Positions 59,647 to 64,000 of a stretch of 64,000 nucleotides of DNA are shown here, piece after piece (positions within the stretch are counted from its first letter, which is position 1; each line of letters begins with the position of its first letter). The stretch is taken from assembly GCA_946479905.1 (NCBI GenBank), contig CAMLIA010000001.1:1-64000 (forward strand). The letters run 5' to 3'. A program made the translations under genes and the position numbers. The notes beneath the pieces are model-generated. The model was given only the letters and a program-made list of their open reading frames with translations. It ran no database searches and was not told the origin of the DNA. The stretch is from an uncultured Frankiales bacterium. Its GTDB lineage: Bacteria > Actinomycetota > Actinomycetes > Mycobacteriales > SCTD01.

Positions 59647-62489
59647 GAGTCGGACACCTTCGCGAGGGCGGGCCGGGGCCGGGGTGGCTTGCGACGTGGC
59701 GGCTCGGGCTGCTCGGGGAGCGCGCCGCTGCGGACGATCGCGCGCTCGTCCGTGCCGAGGTACGCGGCCACCACGGCCGGGTCGGCTCGTACCTCGTCCG
59801 GGGTCCCCTCGGCGATGACCTCGCCCAGGGAGAGGCAGTAGAGCCGGTCGCTCATCGCCGACACCAGAGGGATGTCGTGCTCGATCAGCACCACCGTCGC
59901 GTCGAGCTCCCTGCGCAGGCTCGACACCAGGGGGCCGAAGGCTTCGGCCTCGCGCTGAGCGACGCCGGCTGTGGGCTCGTCGAGCAGGAGCAGCCGCGCC
60001 TCCTGGGCGAGCAGGCAGGCGAGCTCCACGATGCGTCGCGATCCCGTCGACAGGGTCGCGATCGGCGCGGCGGCGTACCGGCCCAGGCCCAGGAAGCCGA
60101 TGACCTCGTCGGCCTGCGCGCGCTTGGAGCGCTCGGCGCGCAGCGACGGGGGGAGGGCGAGCAACGACGGGAGCAGCTCGGAGCGCTCGCGCGCCTCCAG
60201 CGCCACCATGACGGCCTCCCTGACGGTGAGGTCACCGAACAGCCGGGCGTCCTGGAAGATCCGGCCCATCCCCCGCCTCGCCCGGGCGTGCGCCGACAGT
60301 CCGGTGACGTCGGCTCCGAACAGCGAGATCTCGCCGCTGCCGGTGCGGAGGTAGCCGGACAGCACCCCGAGCAGCGTGGACTTGCCGGCGCCGTTCGCAC
60401 CGATGAGGCCGACCGTCTCGCCGTGCGTGATGGCCAGGTCGACGCCGCGCAGGATCGGCCGGCCGCCGAGGTCGATGCTGACCCTCGTCGCCGTGAGCGC
60501 CGGCGCCCCCTGCGCGACGGCCTGCTCGGCGGGCCGCGCCCGCACGGGCGAGGTGCGCTCGGTCACCGTCGTGACAGGAGCCGCGACGACCTCCTCCCCG
60601 ACGCGCGTGGCCAGCCAGTCGAGCAGGCTGTCGCGGGCGCGGAACACGAGCGAGACCAGCCCACCCGGCAGGTAGAGCAGGAGCAGCAGCAGACCGATGC
60701 CGCTCGTCATGAGGGCGACCTCGGTGGAGTCGCCGAACAGTGCGGGCAGCCCGACGACGTAGAGCGCTCCGATCACCGCACCCGGCACCGAGCCGAGACC
60801 GCCGATGATGACGAGAGAGACCATCTGCAGGGACAGCGCCGGCCCGAACGCCCCGGCGCCGAAGCTGACGCGCAGTCCGGCCAGCAGGCCGCCGGCGAGC
60901 GCGGCGATGCCCGCTGACATCGCGAAGGTCGCCAGCTTGATGAACGCCGGCGACACGGTCAGCGAGGAGGAGCGGTCCTCGTTGTCCCGCACCGCGATGA
61001 TCGACCTGCCGAAGCCGGTGGAGCGCACGTGCGAGACCGAGAGCGCGACCGCGACGAGGACGGCGAGGCACAGGAAGTAGTAGTGGCGCTGCGGGGCGAG
61101 CGAGATCCCCAGCAGGTCGGCCCTCGGCACGGTGAGCGACGACGACGGGCCCCGCAGGGCCTCGGACGGGAAGAGCCAGCTGCTCGACGCGATCGCGAAC
61201 GCCAGCGTCGTGATCGCCAGGAACAGTCCCTTGAGCCGCAGAGCGGGCGCGCCGACGACCACGCCGGCGAGGAGACCGGCGACGACGGCATAGCCGACCG
61301 CGAAGAAGAAGGGCACGCCACGCGCCACGAGAGCGCCGGTGACCATCGAGCCGAGGCCGACGAACGCGAAGTGCCCGAGCGACAGCTGACCCGCCCAGCC
61401 GATGAGCACCGTGACCGAGATGGCAGCGATCGCGTAGATGAGGACCCGGCTCAGCAGGAACACCTGGTCCGACCCGCTGAACACGAACGGGAGGGCGACG
61501 GCCACCACCAGCGGCACCACCCGGCTGAGCATCGGAAGCCGGCGCACGAGCGGGTGGTCGACGAGCGCTCGGGGCACCGGCTTGACACGGGGTGTCGGCA
61601 CGAAGCCGCCGACCACGGTTCCCCGGTCACCCGTGCGCGACCGGACGAGGAGCAGGACGAGCACCAGCAGGAAGAGCACCGCGTCGGCGGCGCCCTTGTT
61701 CTCGACGTTCACGAAGAGGAACGACTCGAGCAGTCCGATGCCGAGCCCGCCGGCCAGGGCCAACGGCAGCGACACCAGCCGTCCGATCAGGGCGGCCGCG
61801 AGCGCGCGCAGCAGCAGCCCTGGCCCGAGCGTCTCCGAGGGGGTCCCGGCGATGACACTGCGGACGGGGTTGTACATCGCCACGGTCACGGCGGCCAGGC
61901 CGCCGGAGAGCACCCAGACGACGGTGGAGATGCGCGCCGGGTTGATGCCCGCCAGCCTGGCGGCGTCGGCGTTGTCGGCCGCCGCCCGGATCGCGATGCC
62001 GTAAGGCGTCCGGGTGAGGAAGAGGCCGAGCATGACGACGACAGCCGGCACGACCGCGAGCACGAGGAAGTGTTCGCCCTTGAACAGGTAGTCCCCGACG
62101 AAGACCTCGCGGTTGAACGGCGCCGGCGACTTGGCGTCCTTCGTCCGCAAGGGCAGCACGAACTGCAGGAGCAGCAGCAGCTGCCCGACACCGATCGTGG
62201 CGACGAGCAGCACAAGACGAGGGGACGCGCTCAACCGTCGTACGACGAGCAGCTCGACGAGACCTGAGACGACCGCTCCCAACCCGACCGAGACGGCGAG
62301 CGACGGCCAGAACGACCACCCGACGTCCACCAGCTTCGCGAGTACCGCTGCACACAGGGCACCCAGCTGGCCGTAGGCGAAGTTGATGACGCCGGTGCTG
62401 CGGTAGACGAGCACGAGGCCGGCGGCGAGAAGGGCGTACAGCAGCCCGGTGATGCTCCCGATGATGAGGAACTCGGTGGAGAAGGTCAC
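59643..62489 (-). CDS. LivH-LivM-LivG fusion (second copy, no HhH tail)
   Basis: 948 residues: LivH-like part (GLLYALLAAGLVLVYRSTGVINFAYGQ), LivM-like part (GWAGQLSLGHFAFVGLGSM, VRDNEDRSSSL) and LivG-like ATPase with GANGAGKSTL, LSTGSRRIVELACLL and LLLDEPTAGVAQRE, followed by a Pro/Arg-rich tail. The same odd LSTG signature occurs in the first copy. No helix-hairpin-helix end is present. The GTG start lies one base after the MFS-LivF stop, and the stop overlaps the anchored-protein ATG. Together with the GH3 and sialidase-fold genes it may import a glycan-derived substrate. Confidence 0.9.
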   Translation of the reverse strand: MTFSTEFLIIGSITGLLYALLAAGLVLVYRSTGVINFAYGQLGALCAAVLAKLVDVGWSFWPSLAVSVGLGAVVSGLVELLVVRRLSASPRLVLLVATIGVGQLLLLLQFVLPLRTKDAKSPAPFNREVFVGDYLFKGEHFLVLAVVPAVVVMLGLFLTRTPYGIAIRAAADNADAARLAGINPARISTVVWVLSGGLAAVTVAMYNPVRSVIAGTPSETLGPGLLLRALAAALIGRLVSLPLALAGGLGIGLLESFLFVNVENKGAADAVLFLLVLVLLLVRSRTGDRGTVVGGFVPTPRVKPVPRALVDHPLVRRLPMLSRVVPLVVAVALPFVFSGSDQVFLLSRVLIYAIAAISVTVLIGWAGQLSLGHFAFVGLGSMVTGALVARGVPFFFAVGYAVVAGLLAGVVVGAPALRLKGLFLAITTLAFAIASSSWLFPSEALRGPSSSLTVPRADLLGISLAPQRHYYFLCLAVLVAVALSVSHVRSTGFGRSIIAVRDNEDRSSSLTVSPAFIKLATFAMSAGIAALAGGLLAGLRVSFGAGAFGPALSLQMVSLVIIGGLGSVPGAVIGALYVVGLPALFGDSTEVALMTSGIGLLLLLLYLPGGLVSLVFRARDSLLDWLATRVGEEVVAAPVTTVTERTSPVRARPAEQAVAQGAPALTATRVSIDLGGRPILRGVDLAITHGETVGLIGANGAGKSTLLGVLSGYLRTGSGEISLFGADVTGLSAHARARRGMGRIFQDARLFGDLTVREAVMVALEARERSELLPSLLALPPSLRAERSKRAQADEVIGFLGLGRYAAAPIATLSTGSRRIVELACLLAQEARLLLLDEPTAGVAQREAEAFGPLVSSLRRELDATVVLIEHDIPLVSAMSDRLYCLSLGEVIAEGTPDEVRADPAVVAAYLGTDERAIVRSGALPEQPEPPRRKPPRPRPALAKVSDS

Positions 62490-62490
62490 G

Positions 62491-64000
62491 TCAGCCGCCC
62501 TCGCCGCCGAGGAAGACGGCGCGCGCCAGGTCGTCGCGCTCCATGAGCTCCGCGGCCGGTCCCTCGAAGCGGACCCGACCCTTCTCCATGAAGACCGCGC
62601 GGTCGCTGATCGACAGCGCGACGTTGAGCGACTGCTCGACCACGATCATCGTGATGCCACGGGCCTTGAGCACGTCGACGGTCTGCAGGATCTCCTGGAC
62701 CATCACGGGAGCCAGGCCCAACGAGAGCTCGTCGATGAGCAGCAGCTCGGGATCGAGCAGCAGGGCCTTGGCCAGAGCGAGCATCTGCTGCTCGCCACCG
62801 GAGAGCGTCCCCGCGGGCTGGTCCAGTCGCTCGTGCAGCCGGGGGAAGAGGGCCAGGACCTCCTCGGACTTCGCCTCGAGCCGCCTGGCGTCCCAGATGA
62901 AGGTGTGGGCACCGGCGAGGAGGTTCTCCCGCACCGTCAGGGAGGGGAAGACCGCCTTGCCTCCGGGCACCTGGACGATGCCGCGGCGGACTCGCTCGGT
63001 CGCGTCGGTGAAGGTCATGGTGCGGCCCTGGAAGCGGATGACGCCGCGTTCCGGCAGGGCGAGGCCGGAGATGGCGCGGAGCACCGTCGACTTGCCGGCG
63101 CCGTTGGTGCCCAGCAGGGCGAGCACCTCACCCCTCTTCACGACGAGGTCCACGTCGAACAGCACCTGGACGGGGCCGTAGCTGAAGTCGAGGTTGCGGA
63201 TCTGCAGCAGCTCGTCGCTGGAGCTGCCGTCTGCGATGCGCCGTGCCTCGGACTGCTCCTCGAGGAGCTCCTCGACCACCAGAGCCATGTCCCGCTTCAC
63301 GTGCCTGGCGCCGGAGAGCATGAACAGGCCGGCGAGCACGAACGCGACCGGCACCATGATCGTGATGGCGGCCCTGGCGCCGAGCGAGTCCGAGATCGCC
63401 CCCGTGACGAGCCCGCCGATCAGGCCTCCGAAGAGGACGAGGTTGATCCCGACGATGGAGAACGCGAAGGCCCGCATCCGGTAGGGCACGACGGCGGCCA
63501 CGACGGCACTCGTCACCGCGAACGGCGCCGCGAGGACGCCGGCCGCGACGGTCTGGCAGGCGATGAGCAGCGGGACGTTCGGCATGTAGACGCTCAGCGG
63601 GAACAGCACCGAGAAGGCGGTGAGCGCACCGGCGATGAGCTTGAGGACCGCCGCGGGATCCCGGCGGAAGAGCTCGTCGGCCTTCTTCGACCCGATGGCG
63701 ATGCCGATGATCCCGCCGAGGGAGATGAAGGTCGCGACGGTGCCCCGCCCGAAGGCGTCGAGCTTGTAGTGCCGTTCGAGGTAGAGGTAGAAGACGGTCG
63801 GGACTCCGGTGAGCCCGAGGCCCATCGCGCCGAGGGCCGACATGAGGGCCGCGAAGCTGCGGATCTGACGGACCCGCTGGAAGGCAGCGGCCATGGGGAT
63901 CGGGTCGGACTCGACCGCCTCCAGACGCCGGCCGTTCTCGTCGACGAGCCCGCTCCGCTCGTTCGCACCGCGCACGGGCTCCTTGAGCAGGAACGCCGTG
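62491..64000 (-). CDS. MFS-LivF fusion (second copy, 5' end outside the window)
   Basis: At least 500 residues; the frame is open to the window edge, where TAFLLKEPVRGAN aligns with AVFLRDPGPGKF in the middle of the first copy, so the first MFS half is missing here. Six further membrane helices (IRSFAALMSALGAMGLGLTG, TFISLGGIIGIAIGSKKADELF) lead to a LivF-type ATPase with GTNGAGKSTV, VQVPGGKAVFPSL, LSGGEQQML and LLIDELSLGLAP. The pair with the LivHMG gene repeats the order of the first operon. Confidence 0.88.
   Translation of the reverse strand, partial: TAFLLKEPVRGANERSGLVDENGRRLEAVESDPIPMAAAFQRVRQIRSFAALMSALGAMGLGLTGVPTVFYLYLERHYKLDAFGRGTVATFISLGGIIGIAIGSKKADELFRRDPAAVLKLIAGALTAFSVLFPLSVYMPNVPLLIACQTVAAGVLAAPFAVTSAVVAAVVPYRMRAFAFSIVGINLVLFGGLIGGLVTGAISDSLGARAAITIMVPVAFVLAGLFMLSGARHVKRDMALVVEELLEEQSEARRIADGSSSDELLQIRNLDFSYGPVQVLFDVDLVVKRGEVLALLGTNGAGKSTVLRAISGLALPERGVIRFQGRTMTFTDATERVRRGIVQVPGGKAVFPSLTVRENLLAGAHTFIWDARRLEAKSEEVLALFPRLHERLDQPAGTLSGGEQQMLALAKALLLDPELLLIDELSLGLAPVMVQEILQTVDVLKARGITMIVVEQSLNVALSISDRAVFMEKGRVRFEGPAAELMERDDLARAVFLGGEGG

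Overview
The window is dense, very GC-rich DNA with GTG/ATG starts and short gaps. Many neighbouring genes share 4-bp ATGA/GTGA junctions. A GlnR-type nitrogen regulator, a mycothiol synthase (MshD), an LmeA-type lipid-binding protein, MMPL and PucR proteins and several TetR and Lrp/AsnC regulators point to an actinobacterium. The family cannot be fixed from the sequence. No rRNA, tRNA, CRISPR array, phage or intact insertion sequence was seen. No stretch above about 300 bases lacks a gene or gene remnant.

Layout. 0.1-16.3 kb holds a secreted GH99-like protein, LmeA-like and membrane proteins, GlnR, a small kinase-like ATPase, MshD, an MFS transporter, an MMPL-TetR pair, an AbiEi/DUF559-type protein bracketed by palindromic elements, a DoxX-like protein, and a divergent pair of a cyclase-ATPase-TPR regulator and a Crp/Fnr regulator. 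16.3-17.5 kb is a membrane GGDEF protein. 17.5-24.3 kb is a D-amino-acid/N-acyl-amino-acid module: GNAT plus N-succinylamino acid racemase on the minus strand, divergent from PucR, M20 hydrolase, D-acylase-type amidohydrolase and DppA-type D-aminopeptidase. 24.27-24.73 kb is a deletion scar joining the 3' ends of a substrate-binding-protein gene and a TetR gene. 24.7-28.6 kb holds a lone AceE-like E1 enzyme and a substrate-binding lipoprotein.

28.9-36.6 kb is a tightly coupled six-gene operon: lipoprotein, MFS-LivF fusion, LivH-LivM-LivG fusion with a C-terminal helix-hairpin-helix tail, two small paralogous membrane proteins, and a membrane-anchored surface protein. 36.6-44.4 kb is a phenylalanine/tyrosine degradation region: pterin carbinolamine dehydratase, phenylalanine hydroxylase, HPPD, homogentisate dioxygenase, an unknown protein and fumarylacetoacetase, with two Lrp regulators. 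44.4-50.2 kb holds a secreted protein, two tandem substrate-binding lipoproteins, a serine beta-lactamase-like hydrolase and a divergent TetR. 50.2-54.2 kb has a fused indolepyruvate:ferredoxin oxidoreductase with its own Lrp, followed by an SDR. 55-64 kb is a second MFS-LivF / LivHMG operon on the minus strand, coupled to an anchored protein, a GH3 glycosidase and a sialidase-fold secreted protein. It runs off the right end.

Two themes dominate. One is catabolism of aromatic and D-amino acids. The other is an expanded set of fused Liv-type ABC systems: two transporter operons, three intact binding proteins and one remnant, each operon with non-standard accessory proteins. The most notable single observations are the HhH tail on an ABC transporter, the palindrome-bracketed nuclease-like gene, and the double-truncation scar.
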